Origin: an uncultured Prevotellaceae bacterium
GTDB lineage: Bacteria > Bacteroidota > Bacteroidia > Bacteroidales > Bacteroidaceae
Assembly: GCA_946402905.1 (NCBI GenBank)
Contig: CAMIYC010000008.1
Location: forward strand, 1-64,000
DNA: 64,000 nt
Direction of reading: 5' to 3'
Below are positions 1 through 8,493 of this stretch, one piece after another. The position numbers and the translations under genes were made by a program. The notes below the pieces were generated by a model that searched no databases, had not been told where the DNA came from, and saw nothing but the letters and a program-made list of their open reading frames with translations. Within the stretch, counting starts at the first letter, position 1; each line of letters starts with the position of its first letter.

Positions 1-8
1 CTTGGCAT

Positions 9-172
9 AGTAGACAAGTTGACAAGTAGACAAGTAGACGAGTTGCTACCACTTTCCTTACTGAGCGGCTTTACTATCATGGATGCGCAGCATCCATTCA
101 TTTTCGCATTTTTCGCCCTTTTCGCATTTTTCGCAATCCAATTCTCATAACGCGGCACGCCGCGTCCCTACA
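9..172 (-). repeat. Dispersed ~165-bp repeat, copy A (inverted)
   Basis: Read on the minus strand, this copy has the same module order as the copies at 2301-2472 and 2481-2646. The modules are a GC-rich palindromic core (GACGCGGCGTGCCGCGT), an A-rich stretch with ATTACGAAAA-like words, a small palindrome (GGATGCTGCGCATCC), a conserved block containing CTCAGTAAG and GTGGTAGCAA, and a tail of degenerate 8-bp units (gacaagtt/gacaagta). It ends next to the ZIP stop codon. No open reading frame is conserved between copies, so it looks like a non-coding interspersed element. Copy number elsewhere in the genome is unknown. Confidence 0.75.
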
Positions 173-949
173 TCATCCCATCAACACATCGAGCACCATC
201 ATCAGCACGAAGCCAACGGCGAAACCGATGGTACTGAGGTTGCTGTGCTGTCCGCTGGAGGCTTCGGGTATCAACTCCTCCACCACCACGTAGAACATAG
301 CACCTGCGGCAAATGCCAACATATACGGCAGCACAGGGGTGAGCATAGACGCCAGCATGACGACGGCCAGTCCGCCGATGGGCTCTACGGCACCACTCAA
401 GCTCCCTATCAGGAAAGAGCGCCAGCGCGAGTTGCCTTCGGCACGCATCGGCATGGAGATGATGGCACCCTCTGGCACATTCTGTATGGCAATACCCAGA
501 GACACCGCCACCGCCGAAGCCAGCGAGATATTCGACACCCCCTGCTCGGCACCGGCAAAGACGACGCCGACGGCCATGCCCTCCGGCAGGTTGTGGATCG
601 TGACAGCCAGGACGAGCATCGCCGTGCGCGACAGTCTAAACCGTGGTCCTTCCGGTTTGTCCGACCCCAGGTGCAGGTGTGGAGTCACATCGTCGAGCAC
701 CAACAGGAAAGCCATACCAAGCAAGAAGCCTACTGCTGCGGGAAACACCGACCATTCGCCTTTCTGTTCTTCCATCTCCATGGCAGGTATGAGCAACGAC
801 CATACCGATGCCGCCACCATCACACCAGAGGCGAATCCCAACAATGTTTTCTGTACGCGCAGCGGCAATTCGTCTTTCATGAAAAAGACGAACGACGCTC
901 CGAGCACCGTTCCCAGCAGAGGGATGAGAAGTCCTATTAATAAGGTCAT
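173..949 (-). CDS. ZIP-family metal (zinc/iron) transporter
   Basis: This 258-residue integral membrane protein of the ZIP (ZupT/GufA-like) family would move Zn2+ or related divalent metals across the inner membrane into the cytoplasm. About eight hydrophobic segments are visible. The family's paired metal-site motifs are present: HNLPEG at residues 119-124 and QNVPEG at 156-161, the second with Gln in place of the more usual His. An EE pair near 224-225 lies in a later helix. A short His-containing loop (DVTPHLHLG, about 87-95) precedes the first motif. The length is normal and the ATG is the first in frame. The gene stands alone, with a 9-bp tandem array starting 10 bp upstream of the start codon and a dispersed repeat downstream. 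The exact metal cannot be told from sequence. Confidence 0.9.
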   Translation of the reverse strand: MTLLIGLLIPLLGTVLGASFVFFMKDELPLRVQKTLLGFASGVMVAASVWSLLIPAMEMEEQKGEWSVFPAAVGFLLGMAFLLVLDDVTPHLHLGSDKPEGPRFRLSRTAMLVLAVTIHNLPEGMAVGVVFAGAEQGVSNISLASAVAVSLGIAIQNVPEGAIISMPMRAEGNSRWRSFLIGSLSGAVEPIGGLAVVMLASMLTPVLPYMLAFAAGAMFYVVVEELIPEASSGQHSNLSTIGFAVGFVLMMVLDVLMG

Positions 950-959
950 GAGGTCGTGA

Positions 960-1031
960 GGTTTTATGGGGGTTATGGGGGTTATGGGGTGAATGGGGTG
1001 AATGGGGTGAATGGGCTATATGAGGTTTATG
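960..1031. repeat. 9-bp minisatellite upstream of the ZIP gene
   Basis: Eight consecutive 9-bp units each end in ATG on the plus strand: GGTTTTATG, GGGGTTATG twice, GGGTGAATG three times, GGCTATATG and AGGTTTATG. The array begins 10 bp upstream of the ZIP start codon, so it sits in that gene's leader or promoter. Unit gain or loss would change the spacing of upstream signals. No standard promoter motif was found between the array and the gene. Confidence 0.8.
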
Positions 1032-1054
1032 GGGGACTGATGGGGCGCCTGATG

Positions 1055-1168
1055 TGGTATCCCGGTCCCCTCCCCTTTGGGGAGGGATAGGGAGGGGTTG
1101 GAGGGATAGGGAGGGGTTTGTGTGGTATCCCGGTCCCCTCCCCTTTGGGGAGGGATAGGGAGGGGTTG
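1055..1168. repeat. Two copies of a GC-rich palindromic repeat
   Basis: A ~46-bp unit (TGGTATCCCGGTCCCCTCCC... then TTTGGGGAGGGATAGGGAGGGG) occurs at 1055-1100 and again at 1123-1168, the second 9 bp before the deoD stop. Its core CCCCTCCCC-TTT-GGGGAGGG is an inverted repeat that could form a strong hairpin. A third, slightly diverged copy lies at 10466-10511. It could act as a 3'-end structure for deoD or be a REP-like interspersed element. No T-tract follows, so it is not a classical intrinsic terminator. Confidence 0.7.
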
Positions 1169-1176
1169 GAGGGGTA

Positions 1177-1884
1177 TCAGATCAGGGTGAAGGCGACATC
1201 CATCATGTGTGTGAAGGTGGTCTGTCGCTCCTCAGCTGTGGTGGCCTCGCCTGTGAGGATATGGTCGGAGATGGTGCAGATGGTGAGGGCGCGTTTGCCT
1301 GCCCGTGCTGCGTTCATATAAAGACCTGCTGCCTCCATCTCCACTGCCAGCACGCCCATGCTGATCCACTTGTCGTTGTGGGCGTTCTCATTGTAGAAGG
1401 TATCTGATGAGAAGACGTTGCCCACCTTGTAGTTGTAGCCGAAACGCTCGCAAGCCTCGGCGGCTCCGCGGAGCAGGCTGAAGTCGGCGATAGGTGCATA
1501 GGTGCCCGGCATCTCAAACTGGTGTCCGAAGTTGGAGTCGGTGCACGCGCCCATGGCGATGACGAGGTCGCCCACGTGCAGGTCGTTGTTGATCGATCCG
1601 GCGGAGCCTACGCGGATGATGGTTTTCACGTCGTAGAAGTTGAAGAGCTCGTAGGAATAGATGCCGATGGAGGCGATGCCCATGCCATGGCCCATCACGC
1701 TGACGCGCTTACCTTTATACGTGCCGGTATAGCCGAGCATGCCGCGCACTTGGTTGAACAACACGGGGTTTTCGAGGAATCTCTCTGCCATGAATTTCAC
1801 GCGCAGCGGGTCGCCCGCCATGATCACTGTTTCGGCGATTTCGCCATATTGTGCCCCGATATGGGGTGTAGGAGTTTTTGCCAT
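1177..1884 (-). CDS. deoD: Purine-nucleoside phosphorylase, DeoD type
   Basis: This cytoplasmic enzyme cleaves purine (deoxy)ribonucleosides with phosphate to the free base and (deoxy)ribose-1-phosphate in purine salvage. At 235 residues it has the usual length of the hexameric DeoD family. The N-terminal TPHIGA (His8) and MAGDPLR (22-28) form the phosphate/ribose site, with R90-VGSAGS supplying more phosphate contacts. VEMEAAGLY (180-188) carries the ribose-binding Met/Glu pair, and SDH (205-207) holds the catalytic Asp of the family. The ATG is preceded at 1913-1944 by a near-consensus Bacteroidetes promoter. It appears to be a single-gene unit, since the next minus-strand gene upstream lies beyond ~840 bp of repeat-rich DNA. 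Confidence 0.95.
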   Translation of the reverse strand: MAKTPTPHIGAQYGEIAETVIMAGDPLRVKFMAERFLENPVLFNQVRGMLGYTGTYKGKRVSVMGHGMGIASIGIYSYELFNFYDVKTIIRVGSAGSINNDLHVGDLVIAMGACTDSNFGHQFEMPGTYAPIADFSLLRGAAEACERFGYNYKVGNVFSSDTFYNENAHNDKWISMGVLAVEMEAAGLYMNAARAGKRALTICTISDHILTGEATTAEERQTTFTHMMDVAFTLI

Positions 1885-1912
1885 ATTGAAAGAGATTTAG
1901 AGTTTAATTCTG

Positions 1913-1944
1913 CAAATATAGCGATTTTTTTACAAAAGTCCAAA
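1913..1944 (-). promoter_or_regulatory. Bacteroidetes-type promoter for deoD
   Basis: Read on the minus strand, TTTG (1941-1944) is followed by exactly 20 bp and TATATTTG (1913-1920), matching the -33 TTTG and -7 TAnnTTTG consensus. The predicted start of transcription lies about 20-25 nt before the deoD ATG at 1884. Confidence 0.7.
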
Positions 1945-1988
1945 TCTGAGTCAATTTTAAAAAATCTGATGTTCGGTTTTGAGTCCAC

Positions 1989-2101
1989 CTGGTGCTCCCG
2001 TCCTCTCGTAAAAAGGGGGGTGGGGTGGGGTTACAAATATATTATTGTCAATCTGTTATAGCCCCACCCCTGCCCCTCCTCTGAAGGGGAGCGCCTGGCG
2101 C
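1989..2101. repeat. GC-rich foldback element
   Basis: The left arm contains CTGGTGCTCCC and GGGGTGGGGTGGGGTTA. The right arm contains the approximate inverse, ATAGCCCCACCCC then CCCCTCC and GGGGAGCGCCTGG. The arms enclose an AT-rich loop of about 30 bp. The whole ~113 bp could fold into one long imperfect hairpin. There is no coding potential. It lies in the 843-bp gene-free stretch 1885-2727, which otherwise holds the deoD promoter, repeat copies B and C and the susD1 terminator. Confidence 0.6.
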
Positions 2102-2300
2102 TTTGAGAATATGTATCATCTTGTTACTCCGACTTTTTATCGTGATCTCATATATTCTATTTTATCGTCTCCGTGACACCAGCTCATGGAATTGAAAATA
2201 AAAAAACACTTCGTTTGACAAAAAGGGACAAAAAGGAAGAAAAAAACGTCTGCGACGTCTATAAAAAGGGTGAAAAACCTGATTGCCACTGATTGCCAAA

Positions 2301-2472
2301 AGGTGTAGGGACGCGGCGTGCCGCGTTATGTTTTGTCTTGATTACGAAAAAAATCGAAAAAATCGAAAGCATTACGAAAATTGAATGGATGCTGTGCATC
2401 CATGATTGTAAAGCTGCTCAGTAAGTAAAGTGGTAGCAACTCGTCTACTTGTCTACTTGTCAACTTGTCTAC
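2301..2472 (+). repeat. Dispersed ~165-bp repeat, copy B
   Basis: Same module order as copy C, directly downstream: GTAGGGACGCGGCGTGCCGC core, A-rich segment, GGATGCTGTGCATCC palindrome, CTCAGTAAG/GTGGTAGCAA block, then an 8-bp tail array (aactcgtc, tacttgtc, tacttgtc, aacttgtc). Compared with C it has small insertions in the A-rich part and a different order of 8-bp units. Confidence 0.8.
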
Positions 2473-2480
2473 TTTGTCAC

Positions 2481-2646
2481 GAGGTGTAGGGACGCGGCGT
2501 GCCGCGTTGTGCTAAAAGTCTTGATTACGAAAAAAACGAAAGCATTACGAAAATGGAATGGATGCTGCGCATCCATTATAGTAAAGCCGCTCAGTAAGGG
2601 AAGTGGTAGCAACTTGTCAACTCGTCTACTTGTCAACTTGTCAACT
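2481..2646 (+). repeat. Dispersed ~165-bp repeat, copy C
   Basis: Direct tandem partner of copy B, separated from it by about 8 bp. Its tail units run aacttgtc, aactcgtc, tacttgtc, aacttgtc. It ends immediately before the susD1 terminator. B and C are in direct orientation; copy A at the window start is inverted. Confidence 0.8.
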
Positions 2647-2647
2647 A

Positions 2648-2686
2648 TTAAAAACGCCCGGGCAGATATGAAATCCGCCCGAGCGT
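2648..2686 (-). terminator. Intrinsic terminator after susD1
   Basis: On the minus strand a GC-rich hairpin (arms ACGCTCGGGCGGAT and ATCTGCCCGGGCGT, 14 bp with two mismatches, loop about 5 nt) is followed by TTTTTAAT. It lies about 40 bp after the susD1 stop and would end the SusC1-SusD1 transcript. Confidence 0.75.
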
Positions 2687-2727
2687 ATAATGATGTCCTC
2701 CTGATCACTGCTGATCAGCGGGAGATG

Positions 2728-4854
2728 TTATTCATTCTTGAAGCCATAACCATTAGTGAAGCCACCGTTGCTCAGCACATTAGGTGTGAACGGCCAGTAG
2801 TGGATCGGAGCCTTCACGTAGTCGTAATCGTAGAACAGATACTTGTAGTATTCGTCAGACTTCTCGACGAGCGTCTTGCCCCAGTCAGCGGCGGTGTAGC
2901 CGTCGGCCAGTGCCTCAGCCACCTCAGCCTCGCTCAGACGGGTGAAGAGACCCTTGATAGCCAGGTTGGTGTTGGTGTTGCCATTATAGTCGAGACCGAA
3001 AGCCGACCAGTCGTCGTTGACACCACGCCAGCTGGGATAGAGTACAGGGTCGTTCTCCTTGCCGGCAGGACACTGTGCGGTGAGCCTGTGCCCGTTGAGA
3101 GCCTTGGCATCCACCTGCTTGGTGTAGACCACCGAGGAGATGACGTTGCCGTTGGCAAACTGATAATAGCCGTTGGCGGTGAGGCCGTCGATCATGGCCT
3201 TGGTCAGGTCTTTGATCTCCTTGATCTTCTTGGGCAGCAGTCCGGTGCGGATGAGCACTGTGCGGCGGTCACCCTCTCCGGCGAACTCGAAACCGCGTTC
3301 ATCGATGACAGCCTCCAGGAGCGAGCCCCTGCTGTTGATGAACTTGTCGACATTGGCTTTGCCTGCGGGGAAGGCGCGCTCGCGGATGATGGTGAGGTAT
3401 TTCTTGGCCTCAGCGTCATTGCCGAGCATGGCACAAGCCTCGGCGTAGCCCAGGTAAGCCTCAGAGAGTCGCATGTATGGGCCGTTGATGCCCGACTTGC
3501 GCTGGTTGGCTGTCCAAGGTTTCTTCTGGCGATTCTCATCCCACTTGTTGAATGAGATGCCACCGCCCTTGGCCTGCGAACCGGGTGAGAAGGGGAGCAG
3601 TATCTCGGTGCCCTTGGCACCGTCGCTTCCGGTCACGGTGCAAGACACGTCACGGCGCATATCGTTGGGGTCGAACATGCCATAGTAGAAAGCAGGGTTG
3701 ATACGTCCCTGACCATAGTTCTTGCAGGGGTAGTTGTTCTTGCTCGAACCTGTCGACGGACGGCCGAAAGAGTAGGGGCGGGCGTCGTTGCCTGCACCTT
3801 GTGCGATCGACACCTCATAGATGGACTCGTCGGCATAGCCGTCGTCATCGTCGTGCATCTGCTGGAAGAAATACTGGTAGGGGTTGCCATACTCACGACC
3901 GTTGTCGGCCTTGCGAGGGTCGGTGGTGTGGAAGACAGCACTGCCAGGGTTGTCGATCACCGCCTTGAAGTACTGCTGTGCCAGTTCGTAGTATTTCTTA
4001 TAGTCAGAGCGGCGTCCGTAGGTGGCACCGTTGTTGGGCTCACCCATCTGCTCGAAGGTGAGGGCGTTGCCCTGTCCGTCGGTGCGTGTGAGGTCGCCAC
4101 GGCGTGTCTGGTAGCCACCGGCCTCCAGAGCGATACGTCCGATGAGTCCCTCGACATAGGTGCGAGAGAAATAGTTCTTTCCGGTGATGCCGGGGATGGA
4201 GCCCAAGCGGTACATCACGGGAGCGGCCTGCTGCAGTTCGTCGAGCACCACGTCATAGATAGAGTCGCGGCCGCAGAGGTTGCCGCTGTCGGTGGCCTTG
4301 CCGCTGAGGTAGGGCACGTCGCCGAAGTATTTGAGCAGTTCGCGGTATGCGGTGGCTTTCAGGGCCACGGCCTCGCCGTAGAGCTGACCCATGGTACTCT
4401 CGGTCTTGGCGGCGAGCATCTCCTCGAATCCTTCAGAACTCTGAATGGACTGGATCACGATGTTGGCCTTGTTGATGACAGCGTAGAGGGCGGCGTAGGT
4501 GTCGTTCTCTTTCTGGTAGCTCAGCAAGCTGTATTCTCCGGCGTACTTGCCGTTCTGGTAGAACGTCTCGGGATAGTGGCGGCCGGGCTGGTTGCTGAAA
4601 GCCTCGGGATGCCGCTCGATATCGGACCCAGCCACGTCGGAGGCATAGAACAGTCCGTCGCCGAACACTTTGTTCTGGGCAGCGTTGGCCCAGTCGGCGT
4701 AGGCTCCCTCGAGCGCTGCGCGCGCTGTCTCGCTGGTGGAGAACACGAAAGCGGCGTCAGTCTTGGATGGAGAGTCAGTCTCCAGGTAGTCACTACATGA
4801 TGTGAGGGCGAGGGTGCCCGCTACACATAGCATGGAATATATTGCTTTTTTCAT
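2728..4854 (-). CDS. SusD/RagB-family outer-membrane glycan-binding lipoprotein (SusD1)
   Basis: This surface lipoprotein would capture oligosaccharides and hand them to the SusC1 transporter encoded just upstream. It is 708 residues when started at the ATG at 4854. That start is chosen because it gives a lipoprotein signal (MKKAIYSML... LALTSC, lipobox Cys about residue 18), and AAGGAGG lies a few bases upstream. An upstream in-frame ATG would add 35 residues that overlap the susC1 3' end and spoil the signal. The acidic stretch after the Cys (SDYLETDSPS) suits surface export. Repeated helical segments and the C-terminal LSEAYLGYAEACAML region are typical of SusD. It is on the long side for the family (usually 500-650). 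It starts 22 bp after the susC1 stop. The ligand is unknown; the neighbouring sugar pathway suggests an L-galactose-containing glycan. Confidence 0.9.
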   Translation of the reverse strand: MKKAIYSMLCVAGTLALTSCSDYLETDSPSKTDAAFVFSTSETARAALEGAYADWANAAQNKVFGDGLFYASDVAGSDIERHPEAFSNQPGRHYPETFYQNGKYAGEYSLLSYQKENDTYAALYAVINKANIVIQSIQSSEGFEEMLAAKTESTMGQLYGEAVALKATAYRELLKYFGDVPYLSGKATDSGNLCGRDSIYDVVLDELQQAAPVMYRLGSIPGITGKNYFSRTYVEGLIGRIALEAGGYQTRRGDLTRTDGQGNALTFEQMGEPNNGATYGRRSDYKKYYELAQQYFKAVIDNPGSAVFHTTDPRKADNGREYGNPYQYFFQQMHDDDDGYADESIYEVSIAQGAGNDARPYSFGRPSTGSSKNNYPCKNYGQGRINPAFYYGMFDPNDMRRDVSCTVTGSDGAKGTEILLPFSPGSQAKGGGISFNKWDENRQKKPWTANQRKSGINGPYMRLSEAYLGYAEACAMLGNDAEAKKYLTIIRERAFPAGKANVDKFINSRGSLLEAVIDERGFEFAGEGDRRTVLIRTGLLPKKIKEIKDLTKAMIDGLTANGYYQFANGNVISSVVYTKQVDAKALNGHRLTAQCPAGKENDPVLYPSWRGVNDDWSAFGLDYNGNTNTNLAIKGLFTRLSEAEVAEALADGYTAADWGKTLVEKSDEYYKYLFYDYDYVKAPIHYWPFTPNVLSNGGFTNGYGFKNE

Positions 4855-4876
4855 ATTGTTGTTTCCTCCTTGAAAT

Positions 4877-7800
4877 TTAGAATGCGACATTAAGACCGAA
4901 TGTGAATGTTCTCGCGCGTGGATAAGCGTTCCAGTCGTAGTTGGGCACAGGGAAGCCATCCTGACCGCCCGGACGGGTGTTGACGTCGGGGTCTACGCCG
5001 CTGTATCCTGCCAGGCAGAAGAGGTTGCCGCCGGTGAAGTAGACACGCAGGTTGCTGATGCCCACCTTCTTGGTCAGCGTCTTAGGCAGTGTGTAGCCGA
5101 TGGTCAGGGTGTTGAGGCGCAGGTAAGAGGCATCCTCGATAAACTCTGACGACACCATACCATACTCACAGTAGGGCAATGCGTGCTTGGCGTTGGCGTT
5201 GAGTGCTGCCAGGGCCGAAGGCTCTGTCACGGCGTAGAGGTCGCCGTTGCCGTCGACGTCGTACATTCTCCAGCAGTCGGCGATGAAGTCGAGGCGGTTC
5301 CAGCCGAAGGAGGTGTTCTTGTTACCCATCATAGAGTGCATGCGGTTGGCGTTGTAGACGTCGCCGCCGATCTGATAAGTGAATCCGATAGAGGCGTCGA
5401 AGCCCTTGTAGTTGGCGTTGATGTTGAAACCACCGGTGTGCTGTGGCATGGTGTGTCCGATGACGGTGGCGTCGTCTTCCGTTACAGTGCCGCTGCCGTC
5501 GGTGTCCTCAAACTTCACCACGCCCGGGAAAGCTACCTGGCCTTCGGGCAGGTGGTAGTACTGTCCGCCGGCATAGTTGACTACGCCGCTGATGTCGGGC
5601 ACGCCCGGTTTAAGTGTCCACATGCCGTCCACCACGTTGAAGTCGTCGACGGTGTAGAATCCGGCTGACTTGTAGCCGAAGATGGTACCCACGGGTTCAC
5701 CCTTGCGGATGATATAGTCGTTGTAGGGTCGTTTCATCGACGAACCCCAGTTGGTGTGAGTGTCGGCGTTGACGCCTTCGAGCACATCCTCCACGTTGTT
5801 CTTGTTGTAGTTGTAGGTGGCGTTGACGCTCAGGTTGAAGTCTTTGGAGCGTACGATCTCATAGAAGAGGGCCAGTTCGACACCCTTGTTGGAGGTCTCG
5901 CCTACGTTCTGGAACTGATAGCTGTGTCCGGTGGTCTCAGCCACGGGCACCTTCATGAGGATGTCTTTGGTGGTGTTCCAGTAGGCGTCGATGCTACCGC
6001 GCAGTTTGCCGTTCCAGAATCCGAAGTCGATACCGAGGTTGCGCGAGACAGTGGTCTCCCATTTCAGGTCGGGGTTGGCCAGGATTTCGCCGGGCGAGAA
6101 GGTCACGGTGCGCTTGTCGCCGTTCCATGTCACGCTGGGCACCCAGTATTCCTTCCACAGGCTGGCGTCGATGGCGTCGTTGCCGGAGGTACCGTAAGAG
6201 AGGCGGAGCTTCAGGTTGTCGAGCCAGTCGCGGGTATTGGCCATGAAGGGCTCCTCAGAGATACGCCATCCCAGAGCAGCAGAGGGGAAGTATCCCCAGT
6301 GGTGGTTGGGAGCGAAGTTGGAGCTACCGTCGGCACGGAAGGTGGCAGTGAAGAGGTAGCGGCTCTGATAGTCGTAGTTGACTCGGCCGAACCACGACAG
6401 CGTGTGCTTCGGCTCGCCGATGGTGTTCTCAAAGTCGGAGAGCTTCTTGGTCTGGTCGTAGTAGTCGTCTTTCATGTTGTACATCTGTATCAGACCGAAG
6501 GCGCGGTCCATGTCAAACTCACTGGGGAAGCCGGCTCCCACCACCTTGCTGCTGTGCGACTTGCTGGCCAGCACCTCATTTCCGGCAAGCAGAGAGAGGT
6601 TGTGGTCCTCGCCCAGACCCTGCACCTGATAGTTGAGAGTTGAAGCCCAGCGCACGCCGTAGCCGTCGCCTTTGGTCAGTTCGGCCTTGTTGTAGGGGTT
6701 GGTCGACTGTCCACCGTCCCAGTCGCGGGTTTCGCTCCAGTTGCGGCTCAGCGAGAGTTCGGTCTTGGCGGTGAGTCCTTTGATCACGTTCCATGTCAGT
6801 GCGCCCATGCCGTGGATGCGGTTGCGGGTGGTCACACGGGTATAGTTGTCGATGATGGCTGTGGGGTTAAAGCTCGGCTCCACGCTCGAGCTACCCATAC
6901 TCAGCTTGGAAGGGTCGTCCACACCGAGCGGTGTGTCGATCGGACGGTATCCGTATACGGAATTGCCGGCGGCATAGTCGAAGTTGGTGCCCTCAAATTT
7001 CATCTCACTGTAGCGCAGGTCGGCATCGAAGGTGAGGTTCTTGGTGATCTTCTGCGAGATCTTGAAGTTGCCGTTCCAGCGGCTGAATCCCGACTTGATG
7101 CGGATGCCGTCGTCGGTGAGGTAGTTGACGGTGGCATAGTATTTGGTGTTCTGGTTGCCGCCCGAGAGGGAGAGATCGTGGCTCCAGGAAGCGGCCGAGG
7201 AGCGCATCACGTCGTCGACATAGTTGTGTATGTCTACGTTGCGATACTCATTGAGGTGGTTGCCATAGGCAGAGCCCAGTCCGAAGTATTCGGCGATGCC
7301 GGCAGCCTCGTTGTTGGCCAGGGCGTCGGCGTAGCTCCAGTTGTGCAGCACATAGCTGTAGGCATCCATCACGTCGAGAGTCTTGGGATTTTTCTTCAGC
7401 TGGTAGTACATGTTGTATTTCACCTTAGCGGTACCGTCGCCGCTGGAGCCCTTGGTGGTGACGAGGATCACACCGTTGGCACCGCGCGCACCGTAGATGG
7501 CTGTCGAGGCACCGTCTTTGAGCACGTCGATGCTCTCAATGTTGTCGGCGGGGATGTCGCTGATGTCACTCACCTGCACGCCATCGACGATGAAGAGCGG
7601 GTCGTTGCTCTGGGTGATGGAGCCACCACCACGCACACGGATAGACATCGTGGCGCCCGGTCGGCCGTCCTGAGACATCACGCTGACGCCTGGCAACTGT
7701 CCCTGCAGGGCCTGTGCCACGTTGGCCACGGGGTTGGCGGCCAGTTTGTCGCCGCTCACGGAAGCCACGGCACCTGTGAGGTCACGGCGCTTCATGGTAC

Positions 7801-8131
7801 CATAGCCGATCACCACCACGTCTTCGAGTGTGGTGTTGTCTTCCTGTAGTACGATGTTGAAGGAGTTCTGGCTACCCACCTTCAGTGTCTGGGTTTTGAA
7901 TCCCACGTAGCTGATGGTGAGAGTCGTGGATGGAGACACATTGTTCAGGGTGAAGTTTCCGTCGAGGTCAGTGACCACTCCCTGGCTGCCTCCAGCCGAT
8001 ACGGTCACGCCGATCATCGGTTCACCACTGGCGTCTTTCACGTTTCCTTGTATTGTCTTCTGTGCGAACGAGACGAGACAAATCAAGGACATGAGTGAAG
8101 CCAATAAGGCTCTTTTGATTTGTAACTGCAT
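4877..8131 (-). CDS. SusC/RagA-family TonB-dependent transporter (SusC1)
   Basis: This outer-membrane, TonB-energised importer pairs with SusD1. It has 1084 residues: a signal peptide to about residue 23 (SFA-Q), an N-terminal carboxypeptidase-regulatory-like beta-sandwich (about 27-105, with GEPMIGVTV and TDLDGNFTL), then a plug domain with the family signatures DPLFIVDGV and GARGANGVILVTTK (about 180-228). The rest is a 22-strand-type barrel ending in an aromatic/hydrophobic strand (TFGLNVAF). The length is normal. It lies downstream of the L-galactose-type operon (genes ending at 8494) with a 362-bp spacer, so it may have its own promoter or be read through. No clear TAnnTTTG site was found in the spacer. 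Confidence 0.93.
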   Translation of the reverse strand: MQLQIKRALLASLMSLICLVSFAQKTIQGNVKDASGEPMIGVTVSAGGSQGVVTDLDGNFTLNNVSPSTTLTISYVGFKTQTLKVGSQNSFNIVLQEDNTTLEDVVVIGYGTMKRRDLTGAVASVSGDKLAANPVANVAQALQGQLPGVSVMSQDGRPGATMSIRVRGGGSITQSNDPLFIVDGVQVSDISDIPADNIESIDVLKDGASTAIYGARGANGVILVTTKGSSGDGTAKVKYNMYYQLKKNPKTLDVMDAYSYVLHNWSYADALANNEAAGIAEYFGLGSAYGNHLNEYRNVDIHNYVDDVMRSSAASWSHDLSLSGGNQNTKYYATVNYLTDDGIRIKSGFSRWNGNFKISQKITKNLTFDADLRYSEMKFEGTNFDYAAGNSVYGYRPIDTPLGVDDPSKLSMGSSSVEPSFNPTAIIDNYTRVTTRNRIHGMGALTWNVIKGLTAKTELSLSRNWSETRDWDGGQSTNPYNKAELTKGDGYGVRWASTLNYQVQGLGEDHNLSLLAGNEVLASKSHSSKVVGAGFPSEFDMDRAFGLIQMYNMKDDYYDQTKKLSDFENTIGEPKHTLSWFGRVNYDYQSRYLFTATFRADGSSNFAPNHHWGYFPSAALGWRISEEPFMANTRDWLDNLKLRLSYGTSGNDAIDASLWKEYWVPSVTWNGDKRTVTFSPGEILANPDLKWETTVSRNLGIDFGFWNGKLRGSIDAYWNTTKDILMKVPVAETTGHSYQFQNVGETSNKGVELALFYEIVRSKDFNLSVNATYNYNKNNVEDVLEGVNADTHTNWGSSMKRPYNDYIIRKGEPVGTIFGYKSAGFYTVDDFNVVDGMWTLKPGVPDISGVVNYAGGQYYHLPEGQVAFPGVVKFEDTDGSGTVTEDDATVIGHTMPQHTGGFNINANYKGFDASIGFTYQIGGDVYNANRMHSMMGNKNTSFGWNRLDFIADCWRMYDVDGNGDLYAVTEPSALAALNANAKHALPYCEYGMVSSEFIEDASYLRLNTLTIGYTLPKTLTKKVGISNLRVYFTGGNLFCLAGYSGVDPDVNTRPGGQDGFPVPNYDWNAYPRARTFTFGLNVAF

Positions 8132-8493
8132 AAAAATAGTTTTTGGTTAAAATGATAATATTAATTTTTGATTATGTTTGTCTGTTGATGCGGTCGTTGG
8201 TCATCGCTGACGTCGTATGTTGTGGGTGTGTTTCAGGGGTGCATCAGTGTAGGTCGAAGTGTTTATTTTTGATTCGTTTTTAAGTTCGGCGGCGAAATTA
8301 ATAAATTTTTTTTATTTTTAGGTGTATAAGAAGGTATTTTTTTTGAAAAGGAGGTTTTTTTTACTGCTTTGTGATTTTATGAGGGGATGGTAGAGGGTAG
8401 TAGAGCTAATAGGACTAGTAGGACTAGTAAAGCTAGTAGGACTAGTGATACTAGAAATACTAGAGATACTAGTCCTACTATTTTCTCCTATCC
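8132..8493. other. Gene-free spacer upstream of susC1
   Basis: This 362-bp AT-rich stretch lies between the dehydrogenase stop and susC1. It contains poly-T runs (about 8305-8360) and the 9-bp tandem array at 8406-8477. I found no recognisable promoter, terminator or RNA structure, although it must hold the susC1 leader. Confidence 0.5.
8406..8477. repeat. CTAG-containing 9-bp minisatellite
   Basis: Eight consecutive 9-bp units begin with CTA: CTAATAGGA, CTAGTAGGA, CTAGTAAAG, CTAGTAGGA, CTAGTGATA, CTAGAAATA, CTAGAGATA, CTAGTCCTA. CTAG is normally a scarce tetranucleotide in bacteria, yet it recurs seven times here. The array starts 16 bp beyond the dehydrogenase stop codon. It has the same unit length and total length (72 bp) as the array at 960-1031, with an unrelated sequence. 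Confidence 0.8.

Noticed and set aside
83..959. Two plus-strand frames (83-940 and 339-959) over the ZIP gene
   Set aside because: His/Arg-rich or Ser/Thr-rich translations without domains; the minus-strand ZIP frame carries both metal motifs.
2430..2646. CRISPR-like short repeats
   Set aside because: The 8-bp units are contiguous with no spacers, and no cas gene is present.
2449..8150. Plus-strand open frames opposite susD1 and susC1 (e.g. 2449-3555, 3799-4800, 5756-6643, 6812-7849)
   Set aside because: All are antisense shadows of well-supported SusC/SusD genes, created by the codon bias of the real strand.
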